In this document: in pieces, positions 15,814-23,631 of the stretch
How the letters are laid out: each line of letters begins with the position of its first letter
Numbering within the stretch: the first letter of the stretch is position 1
Source: Phycisphaerae bacterium
GTDB taxonomy: Bacteria; Planctomycetota; Phycisphaerae; Sedimentisphaerales; Anaerobacaceae
Assembly: GCA_030615025.1 (NCBI GenBank)
Contig: JAUXAB010000037.1
Coordinates: 1 to 34,789 of the forward strand
Length of the DNA: 34,789 bases
Direction of reading: 5' to 3'
Translations under genes and position numbers: made by a program
Notes under the pieces: model-generated
What the model was told of the DNA's origin: nothing
The model's database searches: none
The model's input: only the letters and a program-made list of their open reading frames with translations

Positions 15814-16866
15814 ATGGAGCGAGCCGTTTATAGAATTATCGATGCTAATTTCAATCGCGGGCGCGAGGCAGCCCGCGTAATCGAGGATTTTTGCAGATTT
15901 GCATTGAATTCGACGTCGCTGACCGAGCGTGCAAAACAGCTTCGGCACGAGCTTTCGGCCGCTATCGACAAACTTGATGCCGGCCGACTCATCGCAAGCA
16001 GAGATACGCCCGGCGATATCGGTGTTGGCAAAACGGTCGATAAACAGCTTCAGCGCACGGACCTGCACGACAGTTTTACAGCCGGCTGCAAACGCTTGAC
16101 CGAGGCGCTGCGGACGCTTGCTGAGGTGACGCAGGCGATAAATCCCGCCGTAGCCGGGACAATAGAAAAATTGCGATATACCGCTTATACACTTGAAAAG
16201 GATATTATTCTTTTCAGTGAGCCGCAGAACAAATTCAAACGGGTCAGGCTGTATGTGATAATTACCAGCAGTTTGCCTGCCGATGTCATTTCTTTAACTC
16301 ACAAGTGCGTGGCAGGTGGTGTCGATTGCATTCAACTGCGGGCGAAAGACACCAACGACGATAAGCTTTTTGCTATGGCTGTCGAGTTTGTGCAGATATG
16401 CAGGGCCGGCGATGTGTTGAGCATAATAAACGACCGGGTTGATATTGCAGTTGCCGCCGGTGCTGACGGGGTGCATCTTGGCCAAAATGACTTGCCTGTT
16501 GAGCAGGCTCGCAAGCTCCAGCTGGCACCGCTAATTATTGGCAAGAGTACACATTCACTCGAGCAATTGCGTGTTACCTGCGAGCAGTGCCCTGCCTATG
16601 TGAGTCTGGGGCCTGTCTTCGCCACCAAGACGAAGCCGACCGCCGAGCCGGTCGGTCTGGATTACGTTAGGCAGGGGACAGAGAAACTTGGCCGTCTCGG
16701 CATCGGCCACGTTGCTATCGGCGGTATAACGCTGGACAATGTCGAAGAGGTTTTGGAGGCCGGTGCCGGAACGATTGCAGTTTGTGCTGCGGTGACCGAA
16801 GCAGCCGACCCGACGGCAGTCTGTCGAGTGCTAAAACAAAAAATCAGTGCTTTCAAGAAGGATTAG
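15814..16866 (+). CDS. thiE: Fused HMP-phosphate kinase (ThiD2) and thiamine-phosphate synthase (ThiE)
   Basis: A 350-residue two-domain enzyme. Residues 1-133 match ThiD2, a small domain (about 130 residues) often fused to ThiE and known to phosphorylate HMP-phosphate but not free HMP: MERAVYRIIDANFNRGREAARVIEDFCRF at the start (read in two parts: RIIDANFNRGREAARV and EDFCRFAL), ASRDTPGDIGVG (61-72) and CKRLTEALRTLAE. Residues 145-345 are a complete ThiE TIM barrel: QLRAKD (174-179), IINDRVDIAVAAGADGVHLG (205-223), IGKSTHS (242-248), LGPVFATKTKP (265-275), AIGGI (301-305). ThiE joins HMP-PP and thiazole phosphate to give thiamine monophosphate in the cytosol. The fusion supplies two successive steps. 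It starts a plus-strand run but is functionally unlike the next genes. Confidence 0.92.
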   Translation: MERAVYRIIDANFNRGREAARVIEDFCRFALNSTSLTERAKQLRHELSAAIDKLDAGRLIASRDTPGDIGVGKTVDKQLQRTDLHDSFTAGCKRLTEALRTLAEVTQAINPAVAGTIEKLRYTAYTLEKDIILFSEPQNKFKRVRLYVIITSSLPADVISLTHKCVAGGVDCIQLRAKDTNDDKLFAMAVEFVQICRAGDVLSIINDRVDIAVAAGADGVHLGQNDLPVEQARKLQLAPLIIGKSTHSLEQLRVTCEQCPAYVSLGPVFATKTKPTAEPVGLDYVRQGTEKLGRLGIGHVAIGGITLDNVEEVLEAGAGTIAVCAAVTEAADPTAVCRVLKQKISAFKKD

Positions 16867-16895
16867 TTTGGGGCATTAGTTCAGGGAGATAGAAA

Positions 16896-18506
16896 GTGAT
16901 TAAGTCAAGACGTTTGAAATATAGTGTTGCGCTGGGCTTGCTGGTTTTGGCAATTGCTGTGAGGTGTCAAGCTCAATCTTTATGGGATTTGGCAAATGAA
17001 AATAAGGGGCTTCTGAAGATTTCTACGCTGTTCACGGCGCAGAACGTGCGTGACTACCTGTCCACCGATAAAGGCATAAATGACGCTATCGATTGGTGTA
17101 AAAAGACCGGCGTTACGCACGTTTTTATCGAAACTTACAGAGACCGATATACCGCTGAAAGAAAAGTTCTGGAACACGCCAAATCCAGATTCAAGGCAGA
17201 GGGGTTCGAGGTTTCGGGGTGCGTTACGACTACACGTATCGGCAAGATTTCAACAGGTTGGAAAGTAATCTCTTGTTACACCAATAAGGACACGCAAGAC
17301 CAGCACCAGAAGATTTTTGAATACACAGCGTCGATATTCGACGAGATTATGATTGACGATTTTCTTTTCACCGATTGCAAATGTGATGAGTGTATAAAGG
17401 CACGCGGCGAAAAATCGTGGGCTGATTATCGCTGTGAGCTTATGATGAGGATGAGCCGCGAACGGATTTTAGAACCGGCGAGAGCGGTGAATCCGGACGT
17501 GAAAATCATAATCAAATATCCTCAATGGTATGACGATTTCCACAATCGCGGGTATGAGGTTTTACGTGAAACAGCCGATTACGATAGAATCTGGGTTGGC
17601 ACTGAAACTCGCGATTACGATAATAAACGCTGGGGTCGAAAAGTTCAGTACGAAGCGTACTACATTATGCGCTGGCTCGGGGAAATAGGCGGTTCAAAAA
17701 CGGGCGGCGGGTGGTTTGACCCTTACGGCACCACAGAAGATACATACGTAGAGCAGGCGCGCCAGACTGTTCTTGCAGATGCCAAAGAGATGCTTTTGTT
17801 TTGTTATGGCTCGCTTTTGCGAAATACCGGGCCGGCAAACGTCGAAAAGTTACGCACAGAAATTCCGGGTTTGTTCAAGCTCGCCGGATTGGTGCGAAAT
17901 AAACCTATCAAAGGTATCTTAGCGCCAAAGCCGCCGAACAGCGATGCTGATGGGGAGCAATATGTATTCGACTTTGTGGGAATGTTAGGGCTGCCGCTTG
18001 TGCCTGCTGCGGAAATTCGCTCCGATGTAAAAGCCGCGTTTTTTTCGGTGCACTCGCTCAAAGACCCAAAGTTTGCCGACAAGCTAAAGAAAATGCTCGA
18101 TGCCGGAAAGCCGGTGCTGATAACAGATGGGCTGGCTAAACGGTTAAAAAACATTAATCATGATGATGAAAACTTGACAATCTTAAAGGTGAGCGGAAAT
18201 CCTCATAATTTGCTTAAGTTAACTCGAAAAGAACTCGAACCTATCCGGAATAAATTGCTGGCGCCGTTTGGGATAAGATTTGATGCTCCTAACAAAGTGG
18301 CCTTGTACTTAATCGGCGAGAATTGCCTGATTGTCGAAAATTTCAACGATGAGCCAATCGATGTATCTATGGAATTCTCTAAGTCGGTCAAGGCACGAAA
18401 GAGATTGGTATTACCCCCCGAAGGGAATGTTGAGTTTTCTTGTAATCGGGGGAAGCTAAAATTTAATAAGATAACACCGCGAACTTTAGTAGCGGTTGAA
18501 TATTAG
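16896..18506 (+). CDS. Secreted TIM-barrel-like protein, probable glycosidase, family unknown
   Basis: A 536-residue exported protein starting at GTG, with GGGAGA 6 nt upstream. The signal peptide spans about residues 1-27 (ALGLLVLAIAV, cleavage near CQA-QS). The N-terminal two thirds has the strand/helix rhythm of a TIM barrel: GVTHVFIETYRDRYTAERK (early strand), GFEVSGCVTT, FDEIMIDDFLFTDCKCDEC (148-166), NPDVKIIIKYPQW, YDRIWVGTETRDY, EMLLFCYGS. The acidic pair in EIMIDDF (150-156) and Glu79 in FIET are candidate active-site residues. CKCDEC (161-166) may bind metal or form disulfides. The C-terminal part has a Rossmann/glutamine-amidotransferase-like alternation and a final beta-sandwich, as in GH42-type or GH-A clan enzymes. 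I do not recognise an established family. It precedes the GH99-like gene by 28 bp. Confidence 0.7.
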   Translation: MIKSRRLKYSVALGLLVLAIAVRCQAQSLWDLANENKGLLKISTLFTAQNVRDYLSTDKGINDAIDWCKKTGVTHVFIETYRDRYTAERKVLEHAKSRFKAEGFEVSGCVTTTRIGKISTGWKVISCYTNKDTQDQHQKIFEYTASIFDEIMIDDFLFTDCKCDECIKARGEKSWADYRCELMMRMSRERILEPARAVNPDVKIIIKYPQWYDDFHNRGYEVLRETADYDRIWVGTETRDYDNKRWGRKVQYEAYYIMRWLGEIGGSKTGGGWFDPYGTTEDTYVEQARQTVLADAKEMLLFCYGSLLRNTGPANVEKLRTEIPGLFKLAGLVRNKPIKGILAPKPPNSDADGEQYVFDFVGMLGLPLVPAAEIRSDVKAAFFSVHSLKDPKFADKLKKMLDAGKPVLITDGLAKRLKNINHDDENLTILKVSGNPHNLLKLTRKELEPIRNKLLAPFGIRFDAPNKVALYLIGENCLIVENFNDEPIDVSMEFSKSVKARKRLVLPPEGNVEFSCNRGKLKFNKITPRTLVAVEY

Positions 18507-18534
18507 TGGACTGAATTAGATTATGAGGTTAAGT

Positions 18535-20334
18535 ATGAGTGGAATGAACGGAAACAAGGTGGTGGGGGCAGTGTTAGTTTTGCTTATTACCTTCGCGACG
18601 GCATCGCAGAGCAGTGCGGCGGTAAACGTCGAAGCCCTGGGCGAGCGAGCCGGCGAAAAGCACAGCGCAGTGTCGCGGAGGGTTCTGACGTTCTATTATC
18701 CCTGGTACGGCACGCCTGACGGTCCGGGTGGTGCCGGCAGGACGGTGCACTGGGGCCGTATCGATGCAGCCAATAAAGACATCCAGGCAAGTACCAACTA
18801 TCCGACACTTGGCGCCTACGACTCGCACGACCCGAAGGTGCTCGACCAGCATTGTCGCTGGGCCAAGCGTGCCGGGATAGATACATTTATTGTCAGCTGG
18901 TGGGGCCACAATAGTTACTGCGACCGGGCGATGGCCAAGATTCTCGATAGCTGCCGGCGTAACGGGCTGAAGGCGTGCATTTACTACGAGACCGTGCCGG
19001 GGCCGAAGACGCCCCAGTCGGCGGCGGACGATATCGTCAAGGTCTTAAATAAATACGGCAAGCATCCCGCTCATCTTAAAGTCAATGGTAAGCCGGTGGT
19101 ATTTGTATATGGCCGTGCGCTAAACGAACTCGGCTTGACGGCGTGGCTCAAGGCCATTGAAATTATCAACAAAAAGTACAAAGAAGGCGTTACGGCAATT
19201 GGCGACCAGTTCAGCCGCGGTTCGGCCCGCATTTTCGACGGCGTTCATACTTATAACACCGCCGGTTCGCTAAGGGGCAAGACTCCGCCTGATGTGCGCA
19301 AGTGGGCCCCCGGAACTTACCGGTCCTGGGTGCAATTAGCTGACCAGGCCGGCAAGGTCAGTACCATCACGGTGATTCCCGGCTACGACGACACGAAGAT
19401 TCGCAAACCCGGCCTCGCCGTGGAGCGCTACGGCGGTGAGCTTTATCGTGCCCAATGGGAAGAGGCCATCAAGGCCGACCCGCACTGGATACTGATTACC
19501 AGCTTCAACGAATGGCACGAGGGAAGTGAGATTGAGCCGTCATTGGAATACAAACATCAGTATCTTGAACTCACCGGCAAGTATGCCGAGCGCTTCAAGT
19601 CGCAAAAGCGTAGTATCCGCCGCCAAGCTGCCTCCAAGGGATTCTCCATCGAAGAGAAGATGCGATTGCGCAAAAAGTTTGAGAAACTGCAAATCGGCGT
19701 TCTACCGAATGCAGATTCGATGGCTTTCTGGTGGCTTCGGGACGTTGGGGTAAGCACAGAGACTTTGACCTGGGAAAATATAGCAGAGGCCGGTTTGACA
19801 CCCCAACAATACCCTGTTTTACTCTATTGTTCAGGAGAACATTATCGCCGCACTGTCCATAAAACCGGTGACGTTGATGCCGTACTGGCCAGCTACCTAA
19901 AGGCAGGTGGATTTCTTGTGGTTTTGCCTGCGTTGCCGTGGCCTTTTTACTACGATGAGAACAACCAGGCGGTGAGCCGAAGCAGCCACTTTGGCCTGAC
20001 CTTGCGCATGGGATGGGAAAGCCCTCCGAAGAAGACGAAACTTGATTTCATACAACCACAGCGGTATCTGTCGCACGTGCCTGAGAAGTTTCCATTTCCT
20101 ACATCGGGAGACCAACGCTGGAGGCCGTTCTTCACCGGCAAGGACGCCAAACATACGTCGCTGCTGCAGTTGCGCAATGGTGACGACGAGTACCTCGGCG
20201 ATGCTGTTGCCTACGCTGACCTAAAAAGCGGGGGCCGAATCGCTTATGCCTGGTTTGGCTTGCTCAACGGCCCTTACGCCGATGCCCTGCTGTATGACCT
20301 TTTTGACTTCGTGGCGACACGGGTCCGCCAATAA
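18535..20334 (+). CDS. Secreted GH99-like endo-mannosidase-type protein
   Basis: A 599-residue exported protein. I prefer the ATG at 18535, with GAGG (18525-18528) 6 nt upstream, over the ATG at 18523, which has none. A signal peptide (VVGAVLVLLITFATASQSSAA) is followed by a catalytic barrel with the GH99-type layout (numbers from the 18535 start): LTFYYPWYGTPDG near 51-63, IDTFIVSWWG (115-124), CIYYETV (148-154), and WILITSFNEWHEGSEIEPS (318-336), whose acidic residues mark the active site. GH99 enzymes cut alpha-mannosides internally; the wider family includes many untested bacterial proteins. After about residue 350 comes a second domain with a Rossmann-like pattern (LQIGVLPNADSMAFWWLRDVG... 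ending LLYDLFDFVATRV), of unknown role. The gene is 33 bp before the DUF5010-like gene, likely the same operon. Confidence 0.8.
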   Translation: MSGMNGNKVVGAVLVLLITFATASQSSAAVNVEALGERAGEKHSAVSRRVLTFYYPWYGTPDGPGGAGRTVHWGRIDAANKDIQASTNYPTLGAYDSHDPKVLDQHCRWAKRAGIDTFIVSWWGHNSYCDRAMAKILDSCRRNGLKACIYYETVPGPKTPQSAADDIVKVLNKYGKHPAHLKVNGKPVVFVYGRALNELGLTAWLKAIEIINKKYKEGVTAIGDQFSRGSARIFDGVHTYNTAGSLRGKTPPDVRKWAPGTYRSWVQLADQAGKVSTITVIPGYDDTKIRKPGLAVERYGGELYRAQWEEAIKADPHWILITSFNEWHEGSEIEPSLEYKHQYLELTGKYAERFKSQKRSIRRQAASKGFSIEEKMRLRKKFEKLQIGVLPNADSMAFWWLRDVGVSTETLTWENIAEAGLTPQQYPVLLYCSGEHYRRTVHKTGDVDAVLASYLKAGGFLVVLPALPWPFYYDENNQAVSRSSHFGLTLRMGWESPPKKTKLDFIQPQRYLSHVPEKFPFPTSGDQRWRPFFTGKDAKHTSLLQLRNGDDEYLGDAVAYADLKSGGRIAYAWFGLLNGPYADALLYDLFDFVATRVRQ

Positions 20335-20366
20335 AGCGATTAGATTACGAAATGAAGGAGGAGGCT

Positions 20367-21944
20367 ATGACCCTCAGAAGCAAATATGTATCTATCCTGC
20401 TATTGTGCGTACTTTACGGCATCCTTGCAGCAGATAGTAGGTTGCCCAAAAAACCGCCCGGAAGTCTTTTCCCGTTGAAAGCAAGTGACCATAAGAGCAC
20501 TGATTCGTTCAAATTGGGTCAGCCGATTGTTGGAACATCGTATTTCTATTGGTACGATATCGACACGAAAAGTCATATTATTGACCACGATGGTACGGAC
20601 GCACTAACAACTCACCCCGCTGATATGAAGGGCATCAGCTACAAGCGGGCGTCCTGGCATAAACAGCAGTTACAGGATATGATTGCAGCCGGGGTAGATT
20701 TCCTGATGCCGGTCTTCTGGGGGGTGCCGGGAAAGTATAAGGGGTGGAGTTTTGTGGGGCTGCCGCCTTTGGTGGAGGCACATAGTGCTTTGCAGAAGCA
20801 GGGTCTTCAGCCGCCTGCGATTGGTCTGTTTTATGATACGTCAATACTTAAATGGAATGGATTCAATAAGGACGGGAGCAGCTACCACGTCGATTTGACA
20901 ACGGATTTTGGAAAAGACTGGTTCTATACAGCGATACGCGACTTTTTCAGCATGATTCCTCCCTCGAAATGGGCGCGTGTGGACGGCAAGCCGATTGTTT
21001 TCCTGTACGCGGCTGCCTTTGCAAAAAAGCAGGACCCGAAACAGCTTGAGCACATAAGACGCAGGTTCAAAAAGGACTTCGGCTCAGAGTTATTCTTAGT
21101 GAAACAGCCGGGATGGCTGGGCCAAGCCGATGCAACGTATTCCTGGGGTGCCGCGGTAAATGGGCCGCTCATTTACAGGCAGGCCGTCGCTCTCGGGCCG
21201 GGGTATGACCACAGTGCGGTGCCGGGCAGAGCACCGCTTGTCGTCGAGCGGCACGATGGCAAAACATATATTGAGCGATGGTTAAAAGTGCTGCAGCTCA
21301 ATCCGAAACACAGGCCCTGGATGGTGCACGTCGAGACGTGGAACGAATGGCACGAGGGCACAGATGTGGCCGAATCCCGTGAGTATGGTCGAAGCTATAT
21401 TGTCCTGACGCGTCTTTTCGCAGATATGTGGCGGGCAAAAACGGCCCTTAAGATTGCCCACCCGTATCCGGACGCCAATTCTGTTACCTGGGAGCCGGGC
21501 CAGTCTAAAGGCCTGGAGCTTCGCCAAAGCGGTGGCGATGGTGTCTGGAAGGCCAGAAAGTTCGGAAATGTGGAAGCGGTTGTTTCCGATTCCAATCCGC
21601 ATTCGGACAATGTCCGTTACCTTTACTTCAATGTGGATGACACATTCGCTTACGAGCTGTTCGGCCAGACGGTCTCAGTATCGGTTACTTACCGAGACGC
21701 AGGATGCTCGTCCTTCCTGCTGGAATATGACAACGCAAACTCACAAATAGGGCCGCATGAAGGTACTTTTCGCCCGGTTGGTAACATCTCGGTTGATGGG
21801 AGCGGCGAATGGAAAACAGTTAGTTTCACGCTCCCGCAATGCCGCTTCATGAACCGGTGCAACGGTGCTGACTTTCGTATTGCCATTTTGGGTGGCGATT
21901 TGACGCTTGCCATAAGTAAAGTGAAGCTTGTAAGAACACGGTAA
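20367..21944 (+). CDS. Secreted DUF5010-like glycosidase-type protein with C-terminal binding domain
   Basis: A 525-residue exported protein. The ATG at 20367 follows GGAGGAGG (20357-20364); the ATG at 20352 overlaps that site and is rejected. The signal peptide is YVSILLLCVLYGILA. The catalytic part resembles DUF5010 and related GH99-like barrels: GTSYFYWYDIDTKSHI (56-71), HKQQLQDMIAAGVDFLMPVFWG (ending 119), GLFYDTSI, GKPIVFLYAAAFA, and HVETWNEWHEGTDVAESREYG (321-341), parallel to the NEWHEGSEIEPS motif of its upstream neighbour. Residues about 375-525 form a beta-sandwich with an N-terminal GDGVWKARKFGNVEAVVSD and a final ILGGDLTLAISKVKLVR strand, as in carbohydrate-binding modules. The two adjacent NEWHEG proteins look like distant paralogues with different specificities. 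Substrate not determinable here. Confidence 0.8.
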   Translation: MTLRSKYVSILLLCVLYGILAADSRLPKKPPGSLFPLKASDHKSTDSFKLGQPIVGTSYFYWYDIDTKSHIIDHDGTDALTTHPADMKGISYKRASWHKQQLQDMIAAGVDFLMPVFWGVPGKYKGWSFVGLPPLVEAHSALQKQGLQPPAIGLFYDTSILKWNGFNKDGSSYHVDLTTDFGKDWFYTAIRDFFSMIPPSKWARVDGKPIVFLYAAAFAKKQDPKQLEHIRRRFKKDFGSELFLVKQPGWLGQADATYSWGAAVNGPLIYRQAVALGPGYDHSAVPGRAPLVVERHDGKTYIERWLKVLQLNPKHRPWMVHVETWNEWHEGTDVAESREYGRSYIVLTRLFADMWRAKTALKIAHPYPDANSVTWEPGQSKGLELRQSGGDGVWKARKFGNVEAVVSDSNPHSDNVRYLYFNVDDTFAYELFGQTVSVSVTYRDAGCSSFLLEYDNANSQIGPHEGTFRPVGNISVDGSGEWKTVSFTLPQCRFMNRCNGADFRIAILGGDLTLAISKVKLVRTR

Positions 21945-22603
21945 TGTCGGAAATTAAGAGAAAATCGCCGCCTCTAACGGATAATCCTTCAGCGGGTATT
22001 TACATTCATTTTTTTGCACTTTCAGGTGAGATTTTCTACGAATTATCCACTAACGATGCAACTTTTTGACAAAATCCTATAAATTCCCAGGAGTATTGGC
22101 ATGAAGTTTGTTCACAAACCAGTTGGTAAATATAATTTTGGGACATGATTTTGGTTGGTTGGCGTAACTTATTTGCTACAATCAACTTACGAGCTGCGAG
22201 CTTCGTTTTTTGCTGAATTGGAGCGGTGGTGGTAAAAAATGATATCAATTTCGGCCGTTATGCTTGGGAACATCAAGAAGAACCTTAAAAGGGCAGAGTT
22301 TGAGTTTTCAACAGGTTGTCCACAAGACTGAAATGCTTATAAGGGCAAATTTGGCAGGTGCTCTTCGCAGCAATGTAGTACCAAAAAAACTCCAGGATTA
22401 TATAAGTCTTTGTAAATACAGGCCATAGACAGTTCTGGACAAATACCGCGTAGAAAAAAACGGAAAATCAGTCGCAGAAAAGGAATCAAAATTAACCTCG
22501 TATGTCTTTGTGCTGCCAGTGAAGATATGGTGATTGTCCCTTGCCAGAAGACGTCGGCCCGTGTAAAATGAGCCGTTAATATTTGTGTAGGAAGTATCAT
22601 ATT
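21945..22603. other. 659-base gene-free stretch with DnaA-box-like sites and a terminator
   Basis: No coding region is supported. Three 9-mers close to the DnaA box (TTATNCACA) lie on the same strand: TTATCCACT (22043-22051), TTGTTCACA (22108-22116) and TTGTCCACA (22316-22324). A likely intrinsic terminator lies at 22189-22211. The region is moderately AT-rich. It separates the GH99/DUF5010 group from the methyltransferase gene. Confidence 0.5.
22189..22211 (+). terminator. Rho-independent terminator
   Basis: ACGAGCT-GCG-AGCTTCGT forms a 7-bp stem with one bulged A and a 3-nt loop, followed directly by six T residues. It lies 244 nt after the DUF5010-like stop, so it could end that operon with a long 3' UTR or terminate a separate small RNA. 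Confidence 0.6.
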
Positions 22604-23593
22604 GTGAAAACTCCGTTGATTACTATAGGCGAATCAATCCATGCTTCAATCCCGAAGACCGGCAAAGAAATGGCGCAGTTGGCGGAACTTGGCCCCAACG
22701 CTTATTCGGCACCGAGTCCGCCACAAGGCGGATTGAATTATATCAAGACCCTGATTGAATCGCAGGCAGTTGAGGACGCTGATTATATAGCGGTTAATCT
22801 CGACGCCTTTGGCGAGGACGACCCCCAGGCTGCTGTTGATATGATGGTCGAATACGTCAGGATGGTCCGAAGATGGGGCAATGGCGTGCCGATTTGCATC
22901 GACAGTAGTAACGATGATGTTCTGACGGCCGGGTTGAAGGAATGGTACAATACCGAGAAGAAGGTCAGGCAGCCGCTTATAAATTCGCTCAAGGCGTATA
23001 CGATGGACGGTCTGCTGCCGCTAAAGAAGGATTTTGACTACGCGTTCATCGGCCTTTTGGTCAGCGAAGATAGACCCACCGGTCCGGGTGGTTCGCACTC
23101 GGTTGAGCAGCTTTATGGTCTGGCAAAGCAGATTTTTGAAAGGGCCGTCGGCGAATATGGTTTTAAGCCCGGCGAGATTTTCTTAGATTCGACCGTATTT
23201 CCGTTAGCGATAGATATGCCGATGGAGCCGGGTGTGCCGGGCTATACTTACCGGGCGTTCGAGACAATAAAGAAGATTAAGAGCGAGGCGAAGATGAAAG
23301 GTGTGCATTGCTCGCTTGGCGTAAGCAACTGCGTCCGCGACTTGCCGGGCCGAAAGATAGGCGTCTGCAGAGCGTATGCTGCAAAAGCAATGGAGTACGG
23401 CCTTGATGCTGCTATTGTCAACGTGGCGCATCATTATGGGCAGATTGAGCCGGACCCGGAGTTGTTGGAACTCGTTGACGCCTATGCAAAGATGGACGGC
23501 TCAGCTGAAAGAATGAACAAGGCGATGACGCTGATGAGCAAATTCTGCCGGGAGAGCAGAAAGCCTACACAAGGAATATCGAATGTCGAATAA
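22604..23593 (+). CDS. Pterin-binding (methyltetrahydrofolate-type) methyltransferase
   Basis: A 329-residue TIM-barrel protein. I chose the GTG at 22604, with AGGAAG (22589-22594) 9 nt upstream; a TTG at 22583 overlaps that site. It resembles the pterin-binding domain shared by AcsE, MtrH-like proteins and MetH: LITIGESIHASIP at the first strand, DADYIAVNLDAFGEDDPQ (58-75), PICIDSSNDDVLTAGL (96-111, the conserved D-(S/T)-(S/T)-N pterin contact), and CSLGVSNCVRDLPGRK (the usual GxSNxSFxLPxR loop, altered here). Such proteins move a methyl group between tetrahydrofolate and a corrinoid protein. No corrinoid protein or activase is adjacent, so the partner is unknown. Its place among secreted hydrolases is unexpected; it may be a bystander, or serve metabolism of methyl groups from methylated sugars. 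The last six residues arise from an intergenic-type repeat. Confidence 0.8.
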   Translation: MKTPLITIGESIHASIPKTGKEMAQLAELGPNAYSAPSPPQGGLNYIKTLIESQAVEDADYIAVNLDAFGEDDPQAAVDMMVEYVRMVRRWGNGVPICIDSSNDDVLTAGLKEWYNTEKKVRQPLINSLKAYTMDGLLPLKKDFDYAFIGLLVSEDRPTGPGGSHSVEQLYGLAKQIFERAVGEYGFKPGEIFLDSTVFPLAIDMPMEPGVPGYTYRAFETIKKIKSEAKMKGVHCSLGVSNCVRDLPGRKIGVCRAYAAKAMEYGLDAAIVNVAHHYGQIEPDPELLELVDAYAKMDGSAERMNKAMTLMSKFCRESRKPTQGISNVE

Positions 23594-23610
23594 AGAATAT
23601 CGAATGTTGA
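23574..23610. repeat. GAATATCGAATGT tandem repeat overlapping a gene end
   Basis: GAATATCGAATGTCGAATAA and a second GAATATCGAATGT unit follow each other. The first unit supplies the last codons and stop of the methyltransferase gene. This AT-rich ATTCGATATTC-type unit resembles short dispersed repeats seen in environmental bacterial genomes. Confidence 0.75.
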
Positions 23611-23631
23611 TAAATCCGGAAGGGGTAAAAC

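Noticed and set aside
22043-22324. Chromosomal replication origin
   Set aside because: Only three imperfect DnaA boxes and no origin-linked genes; reported as a low-interest observation instead.
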